This document shows, piece after piece, positions 33,804 to 43,649 of a DNA stretch of 64,000 bases. Both the position numbers and the translations under genes were made by a program. The first letter of the stretch is position 1. Every line of letters begins with the position of its first letter. The stretch spans positions 8,422,521 to 8,486,520 of the forward strand of contig JAQFVV010006200.1 in assembly GCA_028023455.1 (NCBI GenBank), written 5' to 3'. The notes under the pieces are model-generated. The model had not been told where the DNA came from and made no database searches. It saw only the letters and a program-made list of their open reading frames with translations. Source of the DNA: Epiperipatus broadwayi (Eukaryota; Onychophora; Udeonychophora; Euonychophora; Peripatidae).

Positions 33804-36800
33804 GTTGATGTACTTCATGCTGTAAATGTTTTAAAAACTGTGAACAGTTTACGTAATAATGGAAAATTTTTGGATTTTGATATTTTTGTGGGCAATGTTA
33901 CATTTCCTGTTCACAAGTTTATTTTAATTGCTTGCAGTAAGTTTTTTCAGCATTTAGTTGAAACTCGACCATATCTTGATTCTTTTACTTTGAGTACAAC
34001 TCCAGATGCTTTCAGGGCTCTTTTGGATTACTTTTACGAAGGCAAAACAGAGTTTAATCCTGAGATTATTTGTGATTTACTTCCTTTAGCTAAATACCTT
34101 AGTGTTTCAGAAGTCATCGGAATCTGCGAAAATTTTCCAATGAGTGAAAATACTTTGATAGTAAGTTATCCTGAAAAAACTCACGAAGAAATGCCCGCAA
34201 GCAAAAAAAGAAAACTAGATTTTGATCAAAGTGAAAATGATTCTGGTACTGAAAGTGGAGAATGGTCATCTGATTCCATTGATAATTCAATAAATTTAAA
34301 AATGTATATTGATGATGTTAAATTGGTAGTAAATGAAAGTTCCTATTTTGAAGAAGATTATTTACCTGAGACTGGTAAGTTAAAAAATCCACTGGTTTTG
34401 GTGAGAAAGTTGAATATCAGTGACACAAAAGTAAAAGTTGAGCATGTTTTTAATTTAATAAATGGTCATTGTAAAACATCTCAACTAAAATTAAAGGGGC
34501 ATAAATTTAATGAGGAAAGTCAGAATAATGTAGTTTGCCATGGAGAAAATAAGAAGTTTGTTTGCATGAAATGTGGCAAAGTACTTTATTCTGCAAAACA
34601 ACTACAAATGCATCGAGCTGCTTCTCAGCATTGGATTCAGTGTGAAAAATGTGATTTTAGTACTCCAAAAACTGAATCTATGATTTTGCATGCAAAAAAA
34701 TTACATAATATTTCAATTCTAGAATGTTCAAAATGTTCATTTCTTACTTCAGATCATTTTGTACTTTTGGAACATGATTGTATTGATGCTACATTTACAG
34801 AAACAGCATATGAGTGTCAAATTTGCTGTCGGTTGTACTGTAATTTCAAGAAATTACGTTACCATATCTACTTTCATTTCAGTGCAAACCGATTTTCTTG
34901 TCCATTTTGTGAATATATTAATGCAGAAGCCAATGAAGTTCGACGTCATGTAAATTTTCGTCATAATGAAAAGCCTTGCTTAAAATGCTTGTATTGTACT
35001 TTTGTAACTAATGTTGTCTACCTACTAGAGTTGCACATTCAAGAGAGTCATATCCAAGAATTTGGTGTCAGATCAAAACTTGCTTTAGATCTATGGAGAA
35101 ATTCATTAGATTCAAAAGCACAAATTATTGAAAATGAAATGAACAAAAATAAAAATTCTCAAAATAAAGTTGACAATATGTCTAATGAAAGTATAGTTTA
35201 TTCTGCAGATGATTCACAGCAATGTAAAACTGTGAACAATGAAGATTCTAATAAAAATTGTTCATATATTAAAATGAATAATACAAGGTTTTTAAAGGAA
35301 GATAGGAAAAAAATTCTTAAAAAAGGTTTATTTAATTTCTGCCTTAGTTGTAATGTACAAGAAATTGATGAACAAAAACTTAGAAGTCATATTATTATTG
35401 ATCACAAAGGATTTGGTGTTTATCAAGCTATTCGTAAAAATAGTAAAAAGAATATAGCTGAGACAAATGAAAATGAAGTTGAGAAAATACAAAAGAATCC
35501 AGTATGTTTAACATGCAATTCAAAATTTCTTACATATAAAGAATTAGATAATCATATATTTGAAGAAAATCATAGGCTACAATGTTCCGAGTGTCAGACT
35601 AAATTTAGAACACGCTTACCGCTTTACTTTCACCAGAAAGTATGTCATGACATTCCCATTCCAAGTTGTGTTAATAGCCTTTCTTATAAATGCCCTCATT
35701 GTTGTTTTGAATTTTATCTCGAAGAGAATGTTGAAAATCACTTGAGAAGTTGTCATAGTTTAGATATCCAATTTTCTTGTAATATTTGTCAGAAAATCTC
35801 TAAAAGTTGGACTGCTCATAAAGAACACAAAATTACTCATCTTGTGAAAGAAAGAAAATATACTTGTTCTCATTGTGATTATAAGACAATGCGTTCATCT
35901 TTTTTTCATAAACATATTAAAAAATGTCAAAATAAAAACGAACAAATTCATTGTTCATTATGTAATTTTATTGCAAAACATCCAAAAGATATGACACTTC
36001 ATACACAACAATTTCACCCTTCAAATAATAATGATGATAATCATACTGAACAGTTTATAGACTTGGCAGCCATAGAGAAGAAATTAGCTGAAATGGGTGA
36101 AAATTATTATTTTGAAAAACAATTCCGAATTAATTTTGATTCTGTTGTTTTATTAGAAAACTGTCCACCAGAAATTCATCAAGATCACTTTTTCTGTTTA
36201 CTCTGCAGTTATTTTGCATCTGTTGAAGATCGAATACGTAATCATGTGACAGAAGTTCATAGTGGAGTCGGTTCCTTTGTCCATTGTGAGCGATTTACTT
36301 TTACTGAAGATATTATGCAGGAAATTGGCGATTGCATCTTTTTTTGTTCATTGTGTTCATTTGTTACTGATGAATTTATATATCTTAGACTTCACATTCA
36401 TTCCGATCACAAAAATTCTGCTGTTTGCAGATTTTTGCCTAAAACACCGATAACTTTTCAGCATCGAGATGATAATCTGTGCAATAAATGTACGGAAATA
36501 TTTCCTAATCAGTTAAGTCTTGCAACTCATAGAAAAAACATTAATCATCCATTGATGTGTAATAAGTGTGATTTTTTAACCAATGTTAAAGACATATTAT
36601 ACTGTCATCTACATTATCGCCATCTTATCCCGTTACCTAATTATTTAAAATATGTTGTATATCGTTGTCCTTATTGTCCTTACGTTTCTACACAAAAATA
36701 TATAACAGAAAAACATTTAAAAGAGATTCATGAAAAGGAACTATCTGCAAGATTTCACATCTGTTTATTATGTAGTCGACACTTTTCCAGTCAGAAAAAA

Positions 36801-39053
36801 CTAAATTGGCATATAACAGAACATATGAAAGGTAAAATTACTTATATGTGTGGAAGTTCCAATCAGATAAAAAACAAATATGTTGTGCAGCAGCATTTAG
36901 CGTATGCTCATAGCAAAGAAAAGTCTTTCCAGACTTTTAATTGTTTCTATAAAACAGGGACAGATAAAGATTTAGTCAAACATATGAAATTGCATAATAT
37001 TACAGATGAAAAGCTTTCATCAAAATTAACTCCTTGCCAACCTGAAGATAAGCTACCAGAAATTAATAATCAGGCCAGAGAGAACCCAGAATCAGAAGTT
37101 GAAATTCAATTATCAGAAATTACTGTGGTGTCGGAAAATATTGCAAACGATATTATTGATACTTTCAACGATGCAGTTTTCTTTTTTGTTTGTTTAGCAT
37201 GTGGTTTATATTCTCAGGAGAAAACTGATATTAAAACACATATAATCAAAATTCATGATGGTAAAGAAGCATATGCAATGACAAAAAAAATAAACCAATC
37301 TGAAATGAGCATTTCAATCCAACAATGTGTTGTCGTGTGCTCTGCATGTAATGAGCTTTTTAATTCTGTTTTAGAAGTGAAGCAGCATATATTAGTTATT
37401 CATAAAGGTTTAGCATTGTATAGAACTTGCTCTCCTCCAAATTATATTGATCCTGTAGACACGTTTTTGAGCAAGCAATGTAATACCTGTGGGGCTATAT
37501 TTTTTCAAGTTTCTAAATTGTTCAATCATCTAAAAGAATACAATCATTTTCAAAAATGTGATCAGTGTTCCTATTCTACTGTTAGTAAAAAATTATTACA
37601 TTTGCATAAATGTTTTTATCATAGAGTCACTCTTCCGGAATTTCTTGAATATAAAGTTTACAAATGTCCACATTGTTGTTTCGTAAGTGATTATAAGAAT
37701 TATGCAGAAAAACATTTGTCAAGTCATAGTAATTGTGCAAAGTATTGTTTAATTTGCTTAAGATCGTTTTCAACAACATATAAGCTAAATTCTCATTTCT
37801 CTGATCATTTACCAGATGAAAAATGGTTTTTGTGTCCACATTGTGATTTGAAAAGTACAAATAAAGTGCAAACTTTAAACCATATTCGCTGCATTCATTA
37901 TCTATCTAATAATCATAAATATCCAATTAGTTCTGCTACTAAACAACATATTACAATTCATGAAAAATTTCAGGAAAATCATATCAATAATATAAAGACA
38001 ATATCGTATAGTGATACAATACTTAGTAATGGTATTGAAAAAACTTCTGAGAGATCTGAAGAAGAAGGTACTTTTGCTTGTAGCAGTTGCTCCATTTGTG
38101 AAATATCTTTAGCATCATTAATTGAACACATAAAGGAGTATCATGAAGGAGTTGCAGCCTGTGAATCCCTTCCCTCAAATATTGAATCGTCTCATTTTAA
38201 TAAACCTCAGGAATACAAATATCGATGGATGTATAAAAAACGAAAAAACCGCCCTTGCAAAAAGTGTATTTGTCCTGTGTGCAAAAAACAGTTTGCCACT
38301 ACAAATATTTTAAAAGCTCATATGGCATATAAAAAACACTCTGACCGTTGTGATATCTGCTCTTTTACAACTTACAATTCAGATCATTTAATCTTTCACA
38401 AATTTAAAAAACATAAAGTTCCTCCTCCTGAAAGCACGAGATCAAAAACATTTAGGTGTCCATATTGTGAGTTGAAAGGGAATAAAAAGGCTGAAATTGA
38501 GCATCATATCAAATTAGAACATATTCAACAAAAACTAAATTTTTGTGAATATTGTAAAAAATCATTCACCTCTCACTATTTTTTAAAAATACATCAGACA
38601 AAATGCAAAAAGTTAAAATGCCATTTTTGTCGCCATCTATTTTCCAATAAAAAAAACCTGTCGCATCATATGCAACAAATGCACGAAAAATTCATAAAAG
38701 TTTGTCCTTTCTGTCCGGAACATTTTCCATTAAAAGACCAATTGCAAATTCACATGGAAGAAATTCATCAGATTCACATTAATTCAAGTGACAATGTTAA
38801 TATAAATTTTTCAAATAATTCACAAATGATTGATTCTACTTCCGCTTTGACATTAGAGAATAATTTACCAACTGTAATCCAAACTGGAATTGCTGTGGAT
38901 AATACTTTAAAAAGTGATTCAATTATTCAGCCATGTTATTCAGATGAGATTCAGTATATTGATTTGTCTGCTGTAGAAGAAGTGATTATTCAATCTGGTG
39001 AAACTGGCTTAGATGAAACCCAGATGACGCTGCTATTACTTTCTCAAGATTAA
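33804..39053 (+). CDS. BTB/POZ and multi-C2H2 zinc-finger protein, terminal exon
   Basis: Encodes 1749 residues in one exon (numbered from 33804). A BTB domain lies at about 1-120 (VLKTVNSLRNNGKFLDFDI, FPVHKFILIACSKFF), the usual dimerisation and cofactor-binding module. Then come a basic NLS-like SKKRKLDF (about 136), an acidic serine-rich linker, and about 36 C2H2 fingers in five blocks (nt 34555-35052, 35326-36020, 36187-36995, 37180-37962, 38069-38780). Several have Cys as the last ligand and about three have lost Cys ligands. The C-terminal tail (nt 38790-39053) lacks fingers and carries YIDLSAVEE. By family it is a nuclear DNA-binding regulator; targets are unknown. The GTG at 33840 is not a start: the BTB helix is encoded from 33804 and the first in-frame ATG (34140) lies after the domain, so the initiator is in an upstream exon. 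No orthologue is claimed. Confidence 0.9.
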   Translation, partial: VDVLHAVNVLKTVNSLRNNGKFLDFDIFVGNVTFPVHKFILIACSKFFQHLVETRPYLDSFTLSTTPDAFRALLDYFYEGKTEFNPEIICDLLPLAKYLSVSEVIGICENFPMSENTLIVSYPEKTHEEMPASKKRKLDFDQSENDSGTESGEWSSDSIDNSINLKMYIDDVKLVVNESSYFEEDYLPETGKLKNPLVLVRKLNISDTKVKVEHVFNLINGHCKTSQLKLKGHKFNEESQNNVVCHGENKKFVCMKCGKVLYSAKQLQMHRAASQHWIQCEKCDFSTPKTESMILHAKKLHNISILECSKCSFLTSDHFVLLEHDCIDATFTETAYECQICCRLYCNFKKLRYHIYFHFSANRFSCPFCEYINAEANEVRRHVNFRHNEKPCLKCLYCTFVTNVVYLLELHIQESHIQEFGVRSKLALDLWRNSLDSKAQIIENEMNKNKNSQNKVDNMSNESIVYSADDSQQCKTVNNEDSNKNCSYIKMNNTRFLKEDRKKILKKGLFNFCLSCNVQEIDEQKLRSHIIIDHKGFGVYQAIRKNSKKNIAETNENEVEKIQKNPVCLTCNSKFLTYKELDNHIFEENHRLQCSECQTKFRTRLPLYFHQKVCHDIPIPSCVNSLSYKCPHCCFEFYLEENVENHLRSCHSLDIQFSCNICQKISKSWTAHKEHKITHLVKERKYTCSHCDYKTMRSSFFHKHIKKCQNKNEQIHCSLCNFIAKHPKDMTLHTQQFHPSNNNDDNHTEQFIDLAAIEKKLAEMGENYYFEKQFRINFDSVVLLENCPPEIHQDHFFCLLCSYFASVEDRIRNHVTEVHSGVGSFVHCERFTFTEDIMQEIGDCIFFCSLCSFVTDEFIYLRLHIHSDHKNSAVCRFLPKTPITFQHRDDNLCNKCTEIFPNQLSLATHRKNINHPLMCNKCDFLTNVKDILYCHLHYRHLIPLPNYLKYVVYRCPYCPYVSTQKYITEKHLKEIHEKELSARFHICLLCSRHFSSQKKLNWHITEHMKGKITYMCGSSNQIKNKYVVQQHLAYAHSKEKSFQTFNCFYKTGTDKDLVKHMKLHNITDEKLSSKLTPCQPEDKLPEINNQARENPESEVEIQLSEITVVSENIANDIIDTFNDAVFFFVCLACGLYSQEKTDIKTHIIKIHDGKEAYAMTKKINQSEMSISIQQCVVVCSACNELFNSVLEVKQHILVIHKGLALYRTCSPPNYIDPVDTFLSKQCNTCGAIFFQVSKLFNHLKEYNHFQKCDQCSYSTVSKKLLHLHKCFYHRVTLPEFLEYKVYKCPHCCFVSDYKNYAEKHLSSHSNCAKYCLICLRSFSTTYKLNSHFSDHLPDEKWFLCPHCDLKSTNKVQTLNHIRCIHYLSNNHKYPISSATKQHITIHEKFQENHINNIKTISYSDTILSNGIEKTSERSEEEGTFACSSCSICEISLASLIEHIKEYHEGVAACESLPSNIESSHFNKPQEYKYRWMYKKRKNRPCKKCICPVCKKQFATTNILKAHMAYKKHSDRCDICSFTTYNSDHLIFHKFKKHKVPPPESTRSKTFRCPYCELKGNKKAEIEHHIKLEHIQQKLNFCEYCKKSFTSHYFLKIHQTKCKKLKCHFCRHLFSNKKNLSHHMQQMHEKFIKVCPFCPEHFPLKDQLQIHMEEIHQIHINSSDNVNINFSNNSQMIDSTSALTLENNLPTVIQTGIAVDNTLKSDSIIQPCYSDEIQYIDLSAVEEVIIQSGETGLDETQMTLLLLSQD

Positions 39054-41987
39054 TTTATTGTCTTGATTTAATTTATATATATATGTAGTTAAAAATGTAA
39101 ATATATGTATAATATCTTAGGTTATAATCTTGTAAATTGTGTAGATAAATCTATGCATTAAATGACATAATTGTATTTTTGATACTTTTGAAAATTTATA
39201 CTTTTTTTTACAATGTTTAATGTGTTAATAATTGATAATTTCGAAGTTACATGTAAGCAGATAATTATTCTGTTGAAATTGCTTCAGAAAATCTATTGCA
39301 AAGTTGTAGAGATTTGAATAGTAAAAGCAATTTGCCAACCTAAAGTGTACATGATAGAACACAGTTGTAGACTTTTACAATTGAACTTACCAAAAAAAAT
39401 AGCTATTGATAAATATTGATTTTATATCACATTGTTTTTATTTAATTCTCTTACATGTTTAACTTCATTATTTCAAGGTTATTTTTTAAAATTGATTACT
39501 GAGAGAGATTTGGAATCTGCTGGCTAATTTAATTTTAGAATATTTCTGACATATATAGCTTAATAGAACTTTTGAGTTAAGTATTTATTTTTACATAAAC
39601 GTTGAAATTCATTGCAGATGAACAAATACCATTTTATTAACATCCTAACTATGGTATTAAAACAGGAAACACAGATCTACACATATTTGTGAACTATAAT
39701 GCTTCTTTGTAAAAGTTTTATTATCACATATCACAAAATTATTTGAAATTTCTATTGCAAATTATTTACAGATATTTTTCAAATATGCGTGTGTCATATT
39801 CAGTATATTAAAAAATATTTTTTTTCTCATCGTTCTATTTTTCTGGTGATTCTAAAACGTATTATCGATATCGTTAGAATTATAAAATATTCTTATGCAA
39901 ATAGCTTGTTTACTTAATTAAGCCTCACCTAATAACTTACACCTGTTAGAATCTGATATATATGCTTTTTAAAAATTTGTATACATTATACATATATAAA
40001 TCTAGTTAATTATAAATCAATTTCCAAATAGAAAATGTATATATATAGTATTCTCATAATGATATTGTCAGATAATTTTTTTTTGTTTGGTTTTAAAAAA
40101 TATTTTTGACGTAAGCTGTTTCTCTGCTGTTTGATCATAATATGTTTGAAAATCACTTGGTTAATTTAATTCATCATCTTAATGTTGACAGATTTATTTG
40201 CTAAATCATATCATCTTTAAAAAAATGAATAAATAGAATTTCCAAAACTTTATGTTGCATTATTTTTATTGAAAATGTTAATATATTTCAGTTTGTATAA
40301 TTCTATTACTCATTCTCAGAATGTTAGATCCTATCCAAAATGTCAGTCCTAAAATCCCAGAATTAAGGATCTTTTCATTCTGATTATTTTGAGATTGGCA
40401 TTTTATGTTAAAACAACAAAATAAATGGTGACTATATATTTTAACAATAAAAATAATGAGTAGCTACTAAATAAATGACCCGCATGTTTCAGAAGCCGAA
40501 TTGTAATTTATAAAGAATAAGCGAATTGTGATTAACAAAATCCTAGCTTATCTAATAATAAGAAAATCTATTAATGTAACACTTTTTTTTTTCTTATGTA
40601 AATTTTTTGATAGTCATATCTCCTATTCAGACTGTTCTGCAAAATATCAATAAATAAGTTGTTTATCAAATCTTTTAAATATCAATGAAATGTATATTAA
40701 CATTCTTTATATTTCTCAATACGTCACTCAAATTGTATTTTGTTTCTGTTTAACTTACAATTTTCCCATTAATACCTTAATTGAATATGAGATGAAATAT
40801 TATAAAATCCTGCATTCGGTTTATTTTCTGAAATGATGGTGGTTGATTGACCACTCTCAAATCATAAATTCCACTACAAATTACCTTAACCTATCTGCCC
40901 CAAATTAATAACTTCATTAGAATTTTATTAATTCTCTGCTTTTTTTGCTACATTATTCTGTACAATCCATTTCATCCTTCTATACTTAAGAGATGAAAGC
41001 TTATTATTATCAACATCACATATAGTCTTCCCATCTTTTTATTGCACATATTTCTCTTTACTAGTCACTTGCTATAGTTAGATACAGTTGGTGTTACATT
41101 CCATGAGACTGCCTTTCTCTTAGATCTAATCACATTGCTTTAATTGTGTAAATATAATTATTAAGTTTTTTATGCACATTTTATATTGTACAGAATTTAT
41201 GTTTTCATGTAAAATCAGATTGCTTTAGTACATTGATAAATAATTTTTTATATTTCACTTTTTTTTTTTGTCCAACAACCTTTAGTATTATTTGTGAATT
41301 TTTTACTGAACTAGAATAACATTTGTTGACAAAAACATTAATGAATCTATGATCAATTTCATGAGAGATGTATGCAATAAATAATTATGATAGCTGAAAA
41401 GGTGGCCATATTTTTGAATAAATCTGCCAATAAATAAATAACTTGGAAATTTTATGATTTATATTACAAGATGTAGCATCTATTTTTTTTATTTTCTAAG
41501 TTAGCAATATGTTGCCACACAAATTTCCATAGCATAGTTATAATAGACATGTAAACAACAAATGTTTCTTAATTTTCGCAAGGTGGATTTCACATACTGC
41601 ATCGTCAAAGTTAATTGTTAGTTAAATTTTTTAATGATTATGATTTGTTATAGCAAATATATGTATATATAAATTTAAACTATATGATGTAATAGACTAA
41701 AATGATTAGTAAATTACAGAGATAATTATAATTGCAATAGTGTATTAAGAATCGCTGTTTCTCCATTTGGATTCTTAATGTTCTACTGAAAGATCTAACA
41801 TTTTAATAATTTTGAAAATATCTGATGGATTCTTAGCTGAATGTTAAGAATCTAGGAGAAAATGTGATTCTTTTAGTAAGAAAGTCTCTACATTAATCTT
41901 CTCAGTTTATATATATATATATAATACAAGTAAAATATCCGTTAATTAAAAAATATTGTAATAATAAAAATAAATATAATGGTGATT
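39054..41987. other. 3' flank of BTB-ZF gene, AT-rich
   Basis: Presumed 3' UTR followed by intergenic DNA. The nearest polyadenylation-type hexamer is ATTAAA at 39157-39162; AATAAA occurs further on (for example near 40227 and 40430), so the transcript end is uncertain. No coding region is seen. Confidence 0.4.
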
Positions 41988-42452
41988 ACCCTCTTCAACT
42001 GCTGTTAAACTCAAAAAACATAATTGAAGCAAATGTTGTAAATCCAAATCCCAGGATATTCATTTTATTTCTATTTATAAAAATTGCCTCTAATTTTCCT
42101 GTTAATGTGGTTTCTCTCTTTTTGATAATTTTAACATTTTCAAGATCAAACTTAAACTTTTATTTACATATCATTTCATGATCCAAGAAAACAAGCAGTC
42201 ATTAAATCATTATTTTTACTTTTTACATACTTGTTATAACAATTGATGCTCCTTTAATCTTTTCTCTCAATTCACCTATATGTAATAAGATACACCAACA
42301 AAAAATTTGATAAACAACATTACTTTTTTGCTTGACAGGTACGATACTTTTAAAATTATTCACTAACTTATTAACATTATTTGTAACACAAAATGAAACA
42401 TTTAACACATCCATATATATATATCCTTAAAGAATTTCACTGTCAATTTAAA
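41988..42452 (-). pseudogene. Penelope-like 3' end with GIY-YIG remnant, left arm
   Basis: The minus-strand frame 42414-42223 reads DVLNVSFCVTNNVNKLVNNF, then IVPVKQKSNVVYQIFCWC and LREKIKG. This is the pre-domain linker and N terminus of a Penelope-like GIY-YIG (SNVVYxIxCxCG...). The remainder to 41988 is the decayed 3' end. It is an inverted partner of 42510-43019. Confidence 0.65.
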
Positions 42453-42509
42453 AAAAAATACATTGATTTAAAAGACTTGAAGATTGTTAATAAAAAATGG
42501 ATATCCCAT

Positions 42510-43019
42510 ACATTTCAAATGCTCAATGAAATTTTTTAAGGATACATATAAGGATGTATTAAATGTTTCATTTTGTGATACAAATAACATTAATAAGTTA
42601 GTGAATAATTCTAAAAGGGTCATACCTGTCAAGAAAAAAAGTAATGTTTATCAAATATTTTGTGGATGTATGTTAAGATATATAGATGAATTGAAGTGCA
42701 ATGTAGAGAAAAGATTAAAAGAGCATCAATTGTTATACAAGCATGTAAAAATAATAATGGTTTAATGACTGCTCAGTTTTCTTGGATTATGAAATGATAT
42801 GTAAATGTAAGTTTAAATTAGATCTTGAAAATGTTAAGATTCTTCATGAAGAGAGAAATCACAATAAAAGAAAAATTAAGTAGGCAATTTTCATAAGTAG
42901 AAATAAAATGAATATAATTAATACACAAACCAATAAGGTTAAAATTTGGGAATTCTGGGATTTGAATTGATGACATTTGCTTCCGTTACGTTTTGTTTAA
43001 CGGCAATTGAAGAGGGTTA
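42510..43019 (+). pseudogene. Penelope-like 3' end with GIY-YIG remnant, right arm
   Basis: The plus-strand frame 42484-42765 reads KNGYPIHF, DVLNVSFCDTNNINKLVNNS, PVKKKSNVYQIFCGC and VEKRLKEHQLLYKHV, equivalent to the GIY-YIG start and its ExRLKEH helix. The catalytic GIY/YIG tyrosines are not preserved. It ends with CGGCAATTGAAGAGGGTTAA, matching the left end at 41988 inverted. Arms are about 80% identical by eye with a spacer of under 60 bp, so this is an old head-to-head pair. Confidence 0.65.
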
Positions 43020-43144
43020 AGTAATTAAGTGAAAGTACTTCTGCAGATTGAAAAACTGTGCATAATAATTAATCACTTATATTTATAATTTTTATTATTA
43101 TATATATATAATTGTTTAAATTATGTGTAATAAAATTTTCAACA

Positions 43145-43309
43145 TTAATGATAAAATACAATTTAAAATCTTATCAATAAATTTTTAATTATATGTCATA
43201 TTTTTTAAATATATGAATTTTTTGAAAACATGCTAACAATAAAATAAAAGTATGCTGTAGTAAAACTAAGTATGTATTAATAAGATTTTAAATTGTATTC
43301 TCACCATTA
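43145..43309. repeat. Imperfect inverted repeat
   Basis: ATACAATTTAAAATCTTAT near 43157 pairs with ATAAGATTTTAAATTGTAT near 43281, with flanking partial pairing (TAATGATAAA/TCTCACCATTA). The loop is about 100 bp. Possibly a small hairpin element. Confidence 0.5.
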
Positions 43310-43515
43310 ATTTGAACAATTTTCAATAAAATATTTTTTTAAAAAATACTTTTTTCATTATCTATCATAAATATCCAAAGCTGTGAATTATACCAGAAGT
43401 TTAGAAAATAATAAAATGAAAATTGATTTATCCAAGAATTTGTTAGATGAATTTTAAATAGCCATCAATTCTGTAAAGGGCGTAGTAAAATGATTTAGTC
43501 ATTTGAAATGTGACT

Positions 43516-43532
43516 AACAGTAAATATTAATT
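43516..43532. repeat. 17-bp target-site duplication, left
   Basis: AACAGTAAATATTAATT, repeated exactly at 43633-43649. Confidence 0.85.
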
Positions 43533-43632
43533 GTCAAGCATTGGTAGTCGAGAGGTCAGCACAAGTGCCTTACAAGCAGTTGTTCCGGGTTAGCTTCCCG
43601 GCTGATGCTATGACACATGGGAAAAAAAACAA
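43533..43632 (+). mobile_element. 100-bp tRNA-Val-type SINE or retroposed tRNA pseudogene
   Basis: The insert between perfect 17-bp duplications contains a tRNA-like body at 43538-43609. The acceptor GCATTGG pairs with CTGATGC through wobbles. A D-arm TAGTCGAGAGGTCAGCAC parallels tRNA-Val. The anticodon loop CTTACAA has anticodon TAC, and a T stem CCGGG/CCCGG carries the altered loop TTAGCTT. About 14 nt and an A-rich tail (AAAAAAAACAA) follow. The mutated T loop and B box argue against a working tRNA gene. Long duplications plus an A-rich tail indicate LINE-mediated retroposition. Confidence 0.8.
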
Positions 43633-43649
43633 AACAGTAAATATTAATT
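43633..43649. repeat. 17-bp target-site duplication, right
   Basis: Exact copy of 43516-43532. Confidence 0.85.

Noticed and set aside
33840-33842. GTG as the translation start of the zinc-finger protein
   Set aside because: Open codons continue upstream to a splice acceptor at 33803 and encode the first BTB helix; a non-ATG start inside the domain is not credible.
37627-37860. 77-codon minus-strand ORF within the zinc-finger exon
   Set aside because: Antisense shadow of finger-coding sequence.
43538-43609. Functional tRNA-Val(UAC) gene
   Set aside because: T loop and B box are altered, the anticodon stem has a mismatch, and long target duplications plus an A-rich tail mark it as retroposed.
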